A stretch of DNA of 64,000 nt from Gonatopus flavifemur (GCA_018340375.1 JAFFJZ010000009.1:21344501-21408500), one strand, 5' to 3'. Positions 30,737 through 41,980 are shown, counted from the first letter of the stretch. Notes: a model not told the origin generated them from the letters alone. A program made the numbers and translations.

Positions 30737-32635
30737 CAGGGTGTCCCATTTTAATTTTTATATCGGAATAACTCGAAAACAAGGAGTTTTGGATTTGACG
30801 TTGAAAAACAAGAAACTGTTGTCTGAATCATTTTTCCGAATTCTGTACAGATGGCGCTCTAATCGATGAAAAATGAGTTTTATGAAACACTCGTATTGCT
30901 TTCTGTGTGAAACGACATTTAACTCTCCAGTGTTTTTTTTCAGCTTCTGAGGATTATCGTCACCATTAGAGTTACCCAATGTGCACCACGAGGAGGTTGA
31001 GCGATCGGATTTTGGCCATCTTTGTGGCTCTGAGAAGGGCCGATTGTCTGGACTGTAGAGGTGTGTAATTTTTCACGACAAGCGCTTTGCAATATGTATG
31101 AAAATACACCGTATCAAATGTCCGATATTTGCACCGTTGACCTGTTGGCATAACCTAATTCACCTCTGAAAATGTGGTTCCAACGACAAAAGCACATGAC
31201 GTAGAATTGTTCGGCAGACAGTTCGTATTCGGCGTTTCATGTCATTTCTGATCGTTGGTGGTCTTCCATAAACTACATCTTTGGTGAAACCACATGAGTA
31301 AAAATCCAAAGGGGTAAGATCCGGAGACCTAACCGGCCAGGCAATGTATCCACCGCGACCAATCCATCTGTGGGGGTAAGATGCGTTCAAGAAATTTCTG
31401 ACAATTGCAGCGTTAGAGGTGGTGCCCCATCATGTTGAAGCCACATCCTGTTCCGTGTGTAGAGATCAACATCTTCCAACATCCTCGGTAATTTGTCTCG
31501 AATCAATTGCAGATGATTTTCCTTCCCAACAGTATATTGGAAGGAATAAGGACTAATGATCTGACCATTCAAAATCCCACACCACACATTCAGAGTCCAG
31601 CGATGTTGATTGTCAACTTGTCGATACCATCTGGGATTTTCAATTCACCAATAATGACAATTATGTCTGTTCATAACACCGTTACTGCGAAATATTGCCC
31701 CATCACTAAACATCACGTAATTGGATAAGCCAGGCGATTGCTCCGAGGCCCATTGACCGAATTCAACCCTACGTCTAAGATCATCTTCACTTAATGCTTG
31801 CACCAATGTAATGTGGTAAGGATGTGTTTACCAGATCTTAGTATGCGGTGTGCCGTGGATGTTGGGATACCTAATTGGTGCATCCATGGTATTGAGACCT
31901 CCATAACACTGATCAAAGATCTTCTTCGAGTTTGAATCGTATATCGAAGAGAATTTGTGAATGAAGGGAGGATATTGAACATTTCGTTTCACTTATGTTT
32001 GTAAACAATGCTCTTGTATGAACTTTCTTGTTCATGATAAACACAAGTATTGTTGTGTACTTGTGTTTGGCAACAATTCACAGTAACGGTACTACGAACA
32101 GACATAATTGTCAATATTTGTCGATGGAAAATCCCAGCTAGGTCTGCGGATCTTACCACTTTGGATTTTTACTTATGGGGTTTCATCAAATTTTCAGGGC
32201 CACAAAGATGTGCAAGATCCGACCGCTCAACCTCCTCGTGGTGCACATTGGGTAGCTCTAATGGCGACGATAATCCTCAGAAGCTGAAAAAAAACACTGA
32301 AGAGTTAAATGTCGTTTTACACAGAAAGCAATACGAGTGTTACATAAAACTCATTTTTTATCGATTACAGCGCCATCCGTGTGGAATTCGGAAAAATGAT
32401 TCAGACAACAGTTTCTCGTTTTCGAACGTGAAATCTGAATCTGTAGTCAAAAATAGAGGATTTCATTCAAGAAACAAAAGTTGACCTCTGAATGACCTTG
32501 AAGTTGAGATCCGAGGCCAAAGTCAAGATCACCATCAGATGTCCCCCTCGGAATCCCACAACTTTTGTTCGAAACATTTCCCTCCAAAACTCCTTGTTTT
32601 TGAGTTATTCCGATATGAAAATTAAAATGGGACGG
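30737..32635 (-). mobile_element. DD41D mariner-like element D, decayed
   Basis: The left end CAGGGTGTCCCATTTTAAT follows TA (30735-30736). The right end runs up to GGGAC at 32633 and lacks the last bases (ACCCTG). The inverted repeats are about 300 bp left and 440 bp right; the left one has lost about 140 bp. Element H begins a few bases beyond the damaged right end. Confidence 0.75.
31160..31982 (-). pseudogene. DD41D transposase relic in D
   Basis: Pieces in three frames: LGIPTSTAHRILRSGKHI (HTH), VDLYTRNRMWLQHDGAPP (second Asp block), and HRWIGRGGYIAWPVRSPDLT with PLDFYSCG (third Asp block). The first catalytic block survives in DNA near 31690-31720. Several frameshifts. D is clearly older than B and C. 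Confidence 0.7.
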
Positions 32636-32920
32636 TATATATAGGTCGTAGGTTTCCAGAAAAATCAGGCTTTTAGATGAAAGCCTAGGCATTCAGCTAA
32701 TCGCCGGCGAATGGACGATATCCTCCTAATGACCTGATGAAGTTAAGGCCGTTAGATGAATAGTCTACTATCCTGGTGGCTTTCTGGCCGTTAGGAAATG
32801 GAGAAATCCCAGTCGTTTATGGGCATCGTCTTTTTTATTGATACGAAACGTATCATGTCAATATCTTCACTATTCATACTGATCACTCGCACTATTTATT
32901 TGTTACAACAGGATGCAGAT

Positions 32921-34914
32921 TAGGGCGAAGCGAATTTCCAAGAAGTTTCAGAATCGAAAAGTAATAGTGCGGAAAGTTGCTACAGATCTTCAAATTGAAA
33001 AAAAATGAAATCGGACAAGATCTTTGGGTCGCACATTGCGTTCAAAGTTCTGAAAAATTGCTTCACTTTGAGCATTGTTTAGAATTCTCGCAGAAGATTC
33101 GTAAATGGTCGAATTAAAATAAGATTCGGGTTGTGACACCCCAAGAGAGAGAAATATTGTTGAAAAGTACTGTATTGAGGGAGGGAGCACAATACCCCGA
33201 GAAAGAGCGGGAATGACCGAGAACCAATTCACAACGCAATATTCAATTCATCATTTTGTCATGTTGCTGAAGTTTGAATCGTTCATCGAAACGAATTTGT
33301 AACCGAATATCGAAATACTGAGGTGTAAAAGACCCCAAATCTTGCAGAGCATTCTTCGAACGAGTTTTACGGTTCCAAGGAGTTTATTCGAGAAGATGAA
33401 CACTGGTGGTTCTCCGATTCTTCCGATCCATGAGTTTCAATTTTTGTTTCGTTTCTGTGAACGATTCAAACTCCACGAATATATTTTGTCAGCAGTAAAT
33501 AGCGGATCATACTAATCCCCAAGTACAATTGATCATGAATTGATCCAGTATAACATGTGAATTGATTCTCGGTCATTTCCATACCACGATCTATCAGTTC
33601 GTCACGTTATCCCCAGCCTACTGAGCGTGTATCCCGGTCTTCGTTCCGTGTACTCGCTTATTCTTTCCCGAGCATCGGGTATTATAGATAATTGGCGTGG
33701 TCTCACGATTCAAAAAATCTTTCCTCACTGACAGGTTCATAATTATCGGCGCAACAAGAAAAGTCAAGTCAACAGCATAGTTTTCAGTTCCAATATATTT
33801 TTCTTGTCGTTTATTTTTCTTATTTGACAATCTTCCGTCTTTTTGCATTGGGATTGAGATCTTTCTCGTCCTAATATGCCTAAGGTCAGGGTCAGGTTCC
33901 AGCAGGGCATGGAAATATCCTTTCTCCGGGCAACCAAAAGATTTAAGCCCTCAGTATCTTCCGTCCAATGCTGACGTGCTAAAATCTTGTGCTCAGGTGC
34001 GATATGACTTGGCAATGGCGTCAATCTCTCCAGCTAGAGATGTTAGCTTTTCCACTGTAGCTGGAATTGTTGCTCAGGGAATAGGAGATGTTCATTCGAA
34101 GGCATCAATTCCCACTGTTTCACACAATCGAGTGACGCAACTTTTGAAATCACTTCATGAAAAATATTACAATCTTCGAAAATCTCATAATAGAGATAAT
34201 CAAAACGATGAACGCAACCATATCTAATAGATCTTTTTCTAATGAAAATGACCGAGAATCAATGCACATGTTATACTTGATCAATTCATGATCAATTCTA
34301 CTTGGGAATTAGTATAATCCGCTATTTACTGCTGACAAAATATATTTGTGAAGTTTGAATCGTTCACAGAAACGAAACGAAAATTTAAACTCATGGATCG
34401 AAAAAATCGGAGAACCACCAGTGTTTATCCTCTCGAATAAACTCCTTGGAACCGGAAAACTCGTTCAAAGAATGCTCTGCAAGATTTGGGGTCTTTTACA
34501 CCTCAGTATTTCGATATTCGGTTACAAATTCGTTTCGATGAACGATTCAAACTTCAGCAACATGACAAAATGATGAATTGAATATTGCGTTGTGAATTGG
34601 TTCTCGGTCATTCCCGCTCTTTCTCGGGGGGGGGGGGGGGTATTGTGCTCCCTCCCTCAATACAGTACTTTTCAACAATATTTCTCTCTCTTGGGGTGTC
34701 ACAACCCGAATCTTATTTTAATTCGACCATTTACGAATCTTCTGCGAGAATTCTAAACAATGCTCAAAGTGAAGCAATTTTTCAGAACTTTGAACGCAAT
34801 GTGCGACCCAAAGATCTTGTCCGATTTCATTTTTTTTCAATTTGAAGATCTGTAGCAACTTTCCGCACTATTACTTTTCGATTCTGAAACTTCTTGGAAA
34901 TTCGCTCCGCCCTA
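32921..34914 (+). mobile_element. palindromic hAT-like element I inside H
   Basis: A 1,994-bp element bounded by TAGGGCGAAGCGAATTTCC and its inverse ending GCCCTA. The flanks ATGCAGAT (32913-32920) and GTGCAGAT (34915-34922) form an 8-bp duplication with one mismatch. The inverted arms are very long, about 660 bp (32921-33585 and about 34250-34914), and almost identical apart from a run of about 15 G at 34627-34641 against 4 in the other arm. The centre (33590-34240) holds a fragment of a transposase-like protein of the J family. It probably moves with help from a complete relative. Confidence 0.65.
33870..34227 (+). pseudogene. N-terminal fragment of J-family protein
   Basis: In frame, this reads QPKDLSPQYLPSNADVLKSC, then a short linker and SKASIPTVSHNRVTQLLKSL followed by HEKYYNLRKS. 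The KASIPTVSxxRV...YHxKY pattern is the N-terminal region of the same unnamed insect family whose later part lies at 62178-63984. The ATG at 33976 is internal. The fragment ends at 34225 where the right palindromic arm begins. Confidence 0.5.
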
Positions 34915-37189
34915 GTGCAGATGAATGACAATGCGAATCACATAAAATGCCTGCCTTGTAACACATACACTTTCTAGTTCTACACTGATATATCGAAGCT
35001 CTACAATCACATTTTGTATAGCTTTGTCCATCTGATAATAATTGTTTTGCGGCAGCTTCCCTTAAAGGAATCACTTGCTGTGGCACTTCTTCTGGGGATA
35101 ATACATTTGTTCCCGACTTAACAACATCTGTTCTGGGGAACCAACCTTCTATGGTACTATCTTTTGTTCCAATTTGATAAACATCATTTCCAAAATTTGT
35201 GACTACTCCTATAATGTTTGGGAAGTCTAGGGGTCCACGGTCAACAGTTGGAACAGACAGAGTTATAGAGTCACCGATATTCAAAGATGGAAATAATGTG
35301 TCGAAAAAGGCAACCATTTCCACAGCCTCCGTTTTTTTCCGTTGAAGACAATCATTTCGATTGTCAAGTAAGTTTTTTTCTCTCAGGCACAGGGAGCAGA
35401 TAATTTCATGATCTCTTTCTAACTTTGGAATAGTGCATTCAAAATTCATTGATGGATTACAGTTTGGACAAGTAGTTTCACGATCATCTATCAAATTTTC
35501 TCCTACTGAAACATTATGTGCTCGTGATACTTCCGGGATCTTGTATTGTTCAAGAGCAGATTGTAAGTCTTCTCCAGTTTCCAAAGTGTTTGCGATTTCG
35601 TTCAGAAGAGAAGTACTGCTCAGTCCACATTTATTAGGATCTAACAAAGCTTCATATGGACTCCTGTTAATAACTCTGTGTCGGGAAGTATTTTTTTGCC
35701 ACTAAAATATAGATATTTTCAATTAGATGAGATATTTTGAATTTCGGTATTTATTATTTTGTACCTGTACTATATAACATCAACGACTCCAATTTGTAGA
35801 ATTATTATCAATCATCCATGCTCGCAACATGTTCTCAATATCGGCGTTTGACCTTTCTACACTTTCTTGACTTTGGGGATGTCGAGGACGTCCATGAACG
35901 ATTTTACGATGTGGCCACAGAGAAATAAGTTCATGAATAACAGATGCAACAAATTCTCTCCCATTGTCGCTTCGTAAAATTTGCGGAGCACCCCAAGTGA
36001 AAAAGATTTTTGATCATTCTTCTGCTACGTTTACAGCGTGTTTCGATTTCAATGGTCGAAGGTGTAAGAATTTAGTGCCATGATCTTGGGAATTCATCAA
36101 GAATTTATAATCCTCGTCAGGACGCGATTGGAAATCAATCAGATCGACTTGACCAGGAGCGTTAAATCCATCCGAAATTATCGGTTTAATCACAATACCT
36201 TTGAAATGGAATTCAAACGAAAACTTTAATGATTTTCGAACACAAACAGAAAATAACATCGACATTGAGTGTGAAATTGTCATGATTCACGATGGAGTAT
36301 TGTTATGATTCATTGTGTAATTTTACATAGATTTGTTACAGTATACGTTATGAAAAATGGCAAATCAACAAATCTATCGTGTTACCTTTTTTTGGAGCTG
36401 CTCGTTTTCTATTGCACGTTTGGCAACATGAAGCAAATAATTGACACGCAATTTTTGGAATGCGCCATTTATCTTTTGCATAATACATCATTTTGTCTCT
36501 CCCTCCAGGAACTGTTCGAACATGGGCTTCTGAAAATTTCTCATAATATTCTTCAGATGGTATCATGAAAATGAATGACTTATTTTTATCGTCTCTTTTA
36601 ACAATGACACGCACTTCAGTCCCAATTTTCATCAACTCATAAGCTCTTCCATAATGGTAATGAAAAGGTTGTTTTTTGGAGCTCCCACATTCAAGAGCTT
36701 GTAGAATTTGGATCACATTTTTTACCCGTTTCTTGTTCCAAACTGAACGATTACTGCCTGGACGATCCATTAAAATTTCATCCAGTTTTTTCTTAAACTC
36801 TTCTTGGTTAACACAATTATTTTCGGACATATTTGGTGGAGATATGCGTGACTGATCGCAAGGTAAATACAACACTGAAAATAAATCTCGTTTTGGATAT
36901 TTATCATTCCACATATGCTTACAAAGTCAAATAATAGTTCTCAACGTATTCAAACAGAAACATGAATGATTTCCCAACGGCCAGAAAGCCACCAGGCTAG
37001 TAGACTATTTATCTAACGGCCTTAACTTGATCAGGTCATCAGGAGAATATCGTCTATTTGCCGGCGATTAGCTGAATGCCTAGGCTTTTAGCTAAGACCC
37101 TGATTTGTCTGAAAGCCTACGACATATATGAGTCATTTCATCCGCAGTCTTTGAATGTTCGTCATTTTGTCTTGAAACGAAGAATTATT

Positions 37190-37790
37190 ATGAAGCACGG
37201 GTCCGAGTGGTTTTCGAGGGTGCTGAATGCAAATCTGGAGTCGAATCCCGAATTCAAGATGGCGGACGTGAATTCAGTCGATTTCGCATTTGTGGACAGA
37301 TTCATATGAAACATGGGTCCCAGGGATTTCGAAGGGTGAAGTATTCGGATCTGACGTCGGAAAACGAATTCAAGATGGTGGATCCAAGATTGCGGACGTG
37401 AATTTAGTCAATTCTGCATTCATGTACAGATTTATATGGAACACTGGTTCTGGGGGTTTTGAAGGGTCAGGAATTCGAATCTGACGTCGAAAAACAAATT
37501 CAAGATTGTGGATCCAAGATGGCGGCCGTGAATTGAGTCAATTCTGCATTTGTGGACAGATTCATATGACACATGGGTCCCAACGGTTTTGGAGGGTGAG
37601 GAATCCAAATCTGACGTCAAAAAACGAATTCAACATGGTGAATCTGATATGGCACACGTGAATATAGTGATTCTGGCTCTAATGGATGAAATTATATTGT
37701 TCCATGTAACACGGGTTCTAGGGATTTTCAAGGGTGCTGAATCAGAATCTGGACTCCAATGTTGGAAGAAAATAATAATTTCGATTTTCC
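37190..37790 (+). repeat. ~130-bp tandem repeat with AAGATGGCGG motif
   Basis: The phrase CATGGGTCCCAGGGATTT or a variant starts near 37196, 37312, 37441, 37571 and 37709. Between them recur GAATCTGACGTCGAAAAAC, AATTCAAGATGG.GGATCCAAG and GTGAATTTAGTCAATTCTGC. There are about 4.5 units of 116-138 bp. Word content resembles the 121-bp satellite near 30 kb but the units are not alignable by eye. Confidence 0.7.
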
Positions 37791-37943
37791 CGTGTAAGCT
37801 TCACTGCATCCGAACACTCTGAAAGAGCTGGTTGACGTTATGACGACTGCGCAATAGTGGGAACACAAAAGTGGAGGAAGTAGCTTGTAACGAAGACGTG
37901 AAAATGTCGCGTCAACGCGACGTTGGACGCAACGCTCGCCACG

Positions 37944-38106
37944 CAGTGATGCCAGGAAAAACGGTGTGGACCGAAAAATCAGCCCCTCTACCGTGCACAC
38001 GATGAAACTTTCGTATACATGTGAGTCACACGTATACGGACGTATCATTGTGTGAACAATGGAAGAGCTGATTTTTCGGTCCGCACCATTTTTCCTGGCA
38101 TCACTG
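37944..38106. mobile_element. 163-bp hAT-type MITE, 8-bp TSD
   Basis: Near-perfect palindrome: CAGTGATGCCAGGAAAAACG at the left and CCATTTTTCCTGGCATCACTG-type sequence at the right. The flanks TCGCCACG (37936-37943) and TCGCCACG (38107-38114) are identical. CAG-type ends with an 8-bp duplication are the hAT signature. It lies just outside the LTR element. Confidence 0.8.
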
Positions 38107-38892
38107 TCGCCACGCATTCATTACTCGTTGGGCCGCTGAAGTGCATGATTCATCAGACGACAGAGTTCGAATGTCGCTCCCTGAACATCAGAGTCAGTAT
38201 TCAGTAAATTTTAGGAAACCATCACGTGAGAACCAGTGCATCACCACCGAGTGATTGTATCCCCGAGAAGAACTAATTCTGTCTTCTCAACTTCATCAAC
38301 GAGGAAGGAAACCCGAAGTTCCGGCGTGAACAACTCGAGGATTCTCCCTACGGGAGTCTTCAGGGCTTCACGGGTATCCGTCCTGCTCAAATCCACACCG
38401 ACTGACACCACGACACGTACTACACCACACGCACACACAGACACCTAATTTTATTGGTAAGATTTGTTACTCGAAAATTATTATAATAAATTTCCTACTT
38501 CTATACAGGGTAAGTCAAATATCTTGAGACAACTGAATATCCTGGTGTGATCACTTTTTTTGGAAAATGTTTTATACAAAAGTTGTAGGTTGTCAAAGGG
38601 GCTATGTAACAGTGACCTTGGAAATGTCTTTGACCTCGATCTCCAATGTCATTTGACGGTCAAGTTCGAACTTTCAACTCGGACACCCCCTATTCGACCC
38701 CGGGAATGCAAAGAGCGCGAAATTTCACGTCGAGATATGACCTTGACCTTCAAGGTCGTTTGAAGGTCACCTCAGAAATTGAACGAGTTCGTTATCAAAC
38801 GAGTTTGTCTTTGTCTTCTCACCGTGCGTCGGGGTGCTTGTTTTCGGTGATTCCCCTCGCCTCTCACTATTTCGAATGGTTTTTTTGTTTGG

Positions 38893-40051
38893 AAATAACT
38901 TATTCCAGCAAATGCTCAAATTGGGGACCTTCAACTCCAATGCATTTATTGATCCGTACTTCGAAAGATCGTACACAACTGCGAAGCATATCCATATCAG
39001 AGTGGCGCTTATTCAGGCTTCCCTAGGATCCCAATAAGTACCCCTCCTGAATGAGTTTCAAAAGAATAAAAAACATCCTTGCAAAAGCACTTCACTGTAT
39101 CTTGATAAGAACACTTGCCACAGGGCACCTACTTTCCTCCACTTGAACTCAACTTCATTATTATCTACCATGGACAACAACACTGACGGGAAAATTTCAT
39201 TGAATTTTGTTGAATTCCCTTTACTTTTGGCACATTCGGTTCTCATTGAAAATTAGCAAAACTCAGCTGAATTCAAGAAAATTTCGGTGCATTCCAATAA
39301 TTATCCACATAATTCGAAAACCTTGAATCAAATTTCTGACTCCATCAAAGTTCGTTTAAGTTCACGGAATTTTATTGAATTCCATCAAAACCCTACTGTG
39401 CCAAAAGTGAACAGAATTCAACAAAAGTTTCCCGCCAGGGATCAGAAAAACATCATTCTCATACGGTTTCATCCAGTTCTCCATGTACTTCTTGCGAGAA
39501 ATTCTCAGTTTTGGGAATTCCAAGATGGAGGTTTTAGTATGGCACTTCGAAAAATCATAACTGATCGAATTATCAAGGCCGCCATCTTGGAATTCCCAAA
39601 ATTGGAAAATCTTCTTCAAAAAGAACATGGATAACTGATTAGAACCGTATGAAAATCATATCCTTCTGATGGTTGGTCTCCATAATACATAATAGTGGAT
39701 GTGAAAGCAAATGGGGAAAAGTAGGTGCCCTGTGGCACCTGCTCTTATTGAGAGATAGTGAAGTGCTTTTGCAAGGATTTTTTGAAATTTTTTTGCAACT
39801 CATTCAGGCAGCGCACTTATTGCAATTTGGGAAAAGCCAGAATGAGCGTCAATCTAAGCGACACATTTGTTGCCTTGGAACCACGTTTGTTGGTTTCCCG
39901 CTAACATTACATCCACAAGCAGAAGCGGGGATTGGTTTTCCAAAAGATCACGATATTTTCCATGGTTTGAGTTACCTCCAATGGAGTGGGCACTCACAAG
40001 CTTGTGATCAATTATTTCACACCAAATGTACACAAACACGGGCGTGAACAC
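38893..40051 (-). pseudogene. inverted transposase copy in left half of E
   Basis: The minus strand at 40051-39854 reads IIDHKLVSAHSIGGNSNHGK followed by YRDLLENQSPLLL, parallel to IIDDQLVGPHF...GGKYRDFLENQLPLLL in the right half. At 38995-38893 the DNA is the complement of the right copy's 3' coding end (compare 41240-41345). The segment between is the foldback insertion. Confidence 0.6.
38990..39860. repeat. foldback inside element E
   Basis: The arms 38995-39165 and about 39700-39850 are inverted: GGTGCCCTGTGGCACCTGC-type sequence near 39728 matches the complement of CCACAGGGCACCTAC at 39119, and CTTGCAAAAGCACTTCACT pairs with its inverse at 39757-39778. A second stem lies at the centre: TTGGGAATTCCAAGATGG (about 39513) against CCATCTTGGAATTCCCAA (about 39583). 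Confidence 0.6.
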
Positions 40052-40318
40052 AGTCGTACACGGTCGTCAACATACACGGTCGTTGAATTCGAAGCATTAC
40101 ATGAAAACAAGACATACCACATCGAATCGGTGTGTGTAATTGCATTCTGTCTCTCGATATTTTCGGTTCATGACTTGGCACGCCAACGAACATTCTGATT
40201 TCTGTATTCTAATTTCTCTAATCTTTCCTTCTGCTGATTGCAAATTTCTTCCTAAATTTCGTCTCTGTGGAACTTCCTTCCGAAGAAGAAGGCCATTCCT
40301 GTAGGAGGGAGAATAGAA

Positions 40319-41351
40319 ATGATCCTCATTCATGGTGAATGTGCCAGGAATAATGATGCCACTGTTACACATTATGCTGAACGTTTTCCCAACAACGTGC
40401 GATCTCGAGCATCTTTTTATCGGGTCGTTAAACAATTCATGGAAGAGGAAAGTGTGGGAAAGAGAGAAAGAGTCCGTCGCAACACACTTACTGGAATCGA
40501 CAATGAAATTGCTGTATCAGCTGCAGTGAATGCTGTTCCTCATGTCAGTACTCGAGAAATCAAACATGATTCTAAAATTTCGCAACGTAGTGTATGCAGG
40601 ATATCGAAAAAACATAAATATCACCCCCACAACATTTCATTGCATCAAGGGCTCCCTAGTAATGATTTTCAAAACCGAATTATTTTTTTGCTAATGGGCA
40701 CGTAAACAAATCCAATTAGATCCTGATTTCTTCGCTGGAGTGCTATTTTCGGACGAGTCCTCTTTTACAAACCATGGCACGGTTAATAGGCATAACATGC
40801 ACTACTGGAGTGATGAAAATCCACATTGGTTACGTCAAGTTGAACATCAGCGTCAATGGTCTGTAAACGTTTGGTGTAGGATAATTGATGACCAGCTTGT
40901 GGGTCCACACTTCACTGAGGATCACTTGGACGGCGGAAAATACCGTGATTTTTTGGAAAACCAACTTCCGCTCTTACTTGAGGACGTAACAGTGGCTGTG
41001 AGGCAACAAATGTGGTTTCAACACGATAGATGTCTGGCGCATTATTCTCAAGTTGCTCGTCAAGTTTGAGATCGGAAATTCGACAGACGCTGGATCGTGA
41101 GGAGTGGTTCAGTGAATTGGCCAGCAAGATCGCCAGACCTCACCTCGCCAGACTTCTTTGTATGGGATTACTTGAACGGCGAAGTTTAGAAACAAGTGCG
41201 AACATCTCATGGGAACATGATACAGCGGATCAAGGACGCTTGTGCCAAAATACCACCTAATATGCTTCGAAGTTGTGTACGATCTTTTGGAGTACGTATC
41301 AGTAGGTGCATTGAAGTTGAAGGTCACCAATTCGAACATTTGATGGAATAA
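40319..41351 (+). pseudogene. DD41D transposase, right half of E
   Basis: Collinear with the transposases of A-C but broken by two stops and small shifts. Pieces: MILIHGECARNNDATVTHY (HTH), HDSKISQRSVCRISKKHKYH, FSDESSFTNHGTVNRHN (first Asp), WFQHDRCLAHYSQ (second Asp, with the usual GAP replaced by RCL), and RSPDLTSPDFFVWDYL (third Asp), ending GHHFEHLME. Closest to element A by eye. Confidence 0.7.
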
Positions 41352-41980
41352 CTTGGTTTCAAACAAAACCAGCATCAAAAATTGTGAGAGGCGACAGGAG
41401 TCACCGGAAAAAAGCACTCCGACACACGATGAGAGGCGAGGGGGCTCACTTGAAACAAGCACCCTGACGCACGGTAAGAAGACAAAAACAAACTCGTTTG
41501 ATTCCCAAGGTGACCCCCAAACGACCTTGAAGGTCGAGGTCATTCCAGGTCCTGCCGGTTTCAGCCTCCGTGTTGCACAACTCCCGTATGACAAAATTCC
41601 TTCTCTTTCGATTTCGGAACCACCTTGGTATTGCCCTGACCTTGAGGTCAAGGTCATATCCCGACGTAAAATTTTGCGCTCTTTTCATTCCCGGGGTTGA
41701 ATAGGGGGTATCCGATTTGAAATTTCGAAGGTGACCTTCAAATGACCTCGGAAATCGAGGTCGAAAACATTCTCAAGGTCACTGTTGAAAAGCCCCTTTG
41801 ACACTCTACAACTTTTGTACCAAACATTTTGCCAGAAAAGGTGATCCCACCAAGATATTCCGTTGTCTAAAGATAAATGCCTCATCCTGTATAGACCCAT
41901 GTTACAGTGAATCACCTAGACTTTCCTGAGAATCCCCCCTCATTTGCCACAAGTACCGGGCATCGTTGAGCCTGTGAAAG

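Larger units (their letters stand above)
32896..36914 (-). pseudogene. KRBA2-like integrase/transposase, two introns
   Basis: Exon 1 (36914-36386) has a zinc-binding segment ending CQTCNRKRAAPKKG. Intron 1 (36385-36199; GTAACA...TTTCAAAG) restores KKG-IVIKP. Exon 2 (36198-35765) holds the DDE integrase core: QVDLIDFQSRPDEDYKF, LRSDNGREFVASVIHEL, and QSQESVERSNADIENML. A TGA at 35780-35782 is the one premature stop in the spliced reading. Intron 2 (35764-35702; GTACAA...ATTTTAG) leads to exon 3 with a Cys cluster (CDCRASIYQCRTRKCMC) ending just past 34915, where element I is inserted; beyond it the frame ends SCCNK and a stop at 32896-32898. Proteins of this layout are annotated as KRAB-A domain-containing protein 2-like. 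Likely start is an ATG near 36830 (MSENNCVNQEE). Confidence 0.65.
32644..37123 (-). mobile_element. integrase-type DNA transposon H (Ginger/KRBA2-like)
   Basis: A 4.5-kb element with inverted repeats of about 160 bp (32645-32811 and about 36970-37123): GTCGTAGG, then CCTAGGCATTCAGCTAATCG, CCGTTAGATAAATAGTCTAC-type sequence and GGCTTTCTGGCCGTT on both sides. ATATA flanks each end (32639-32643 and 37124-37128), compatible with a 4-5-bp target duplication. Its single gene (minus strand) encodes an integrase-like protein with two introns. Element I interrupts it. The termini do not begin TGT as in Ginger1, so the superfamily is uncertain. Confidence 0.65.
38506..41889. mobile_element. DD41D composite element E, palindromic
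   Basis: A 3.4-kb unit from CAGGGTAAGTCAAATATCTT to its inverse ending CATCCTG, flanked by TA. Beyond the long inverted repeats, both halves carry transposase sequence in opposite directions: right half plus strand (40319-41351), left half minus strand (about 40051-38893). The left copy is split by a foldback of about 870 bp (38990-39860). This is either two elements head to head with the outer ends retained or one element that became palindromic. Confidence 0.7.
38142..41977 (+). repeat. 5' LTR, split by element E
   Basis: 38142-38505 and 41892-41977 together match the 3' LTR. Shared words include GACAGAGTTCGAATGTCGCT, GTGATTGTATCCCCGAGAA and, after the insertion, CCCATGTTAC and GTGAATCACCTAGACTT. 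The TA at 38504-38505 and 41890-41891 is the target duplication of E. Confidence 0.8.

Noticed and set aside
32644..37123. Calling H a Ginger1 element outright
   Set aside because: The protein fits integrase-type transposons, but the ends do not begin TGT and the duplication length is not settled, so only a Ginger/KRBA2-like label is justified.
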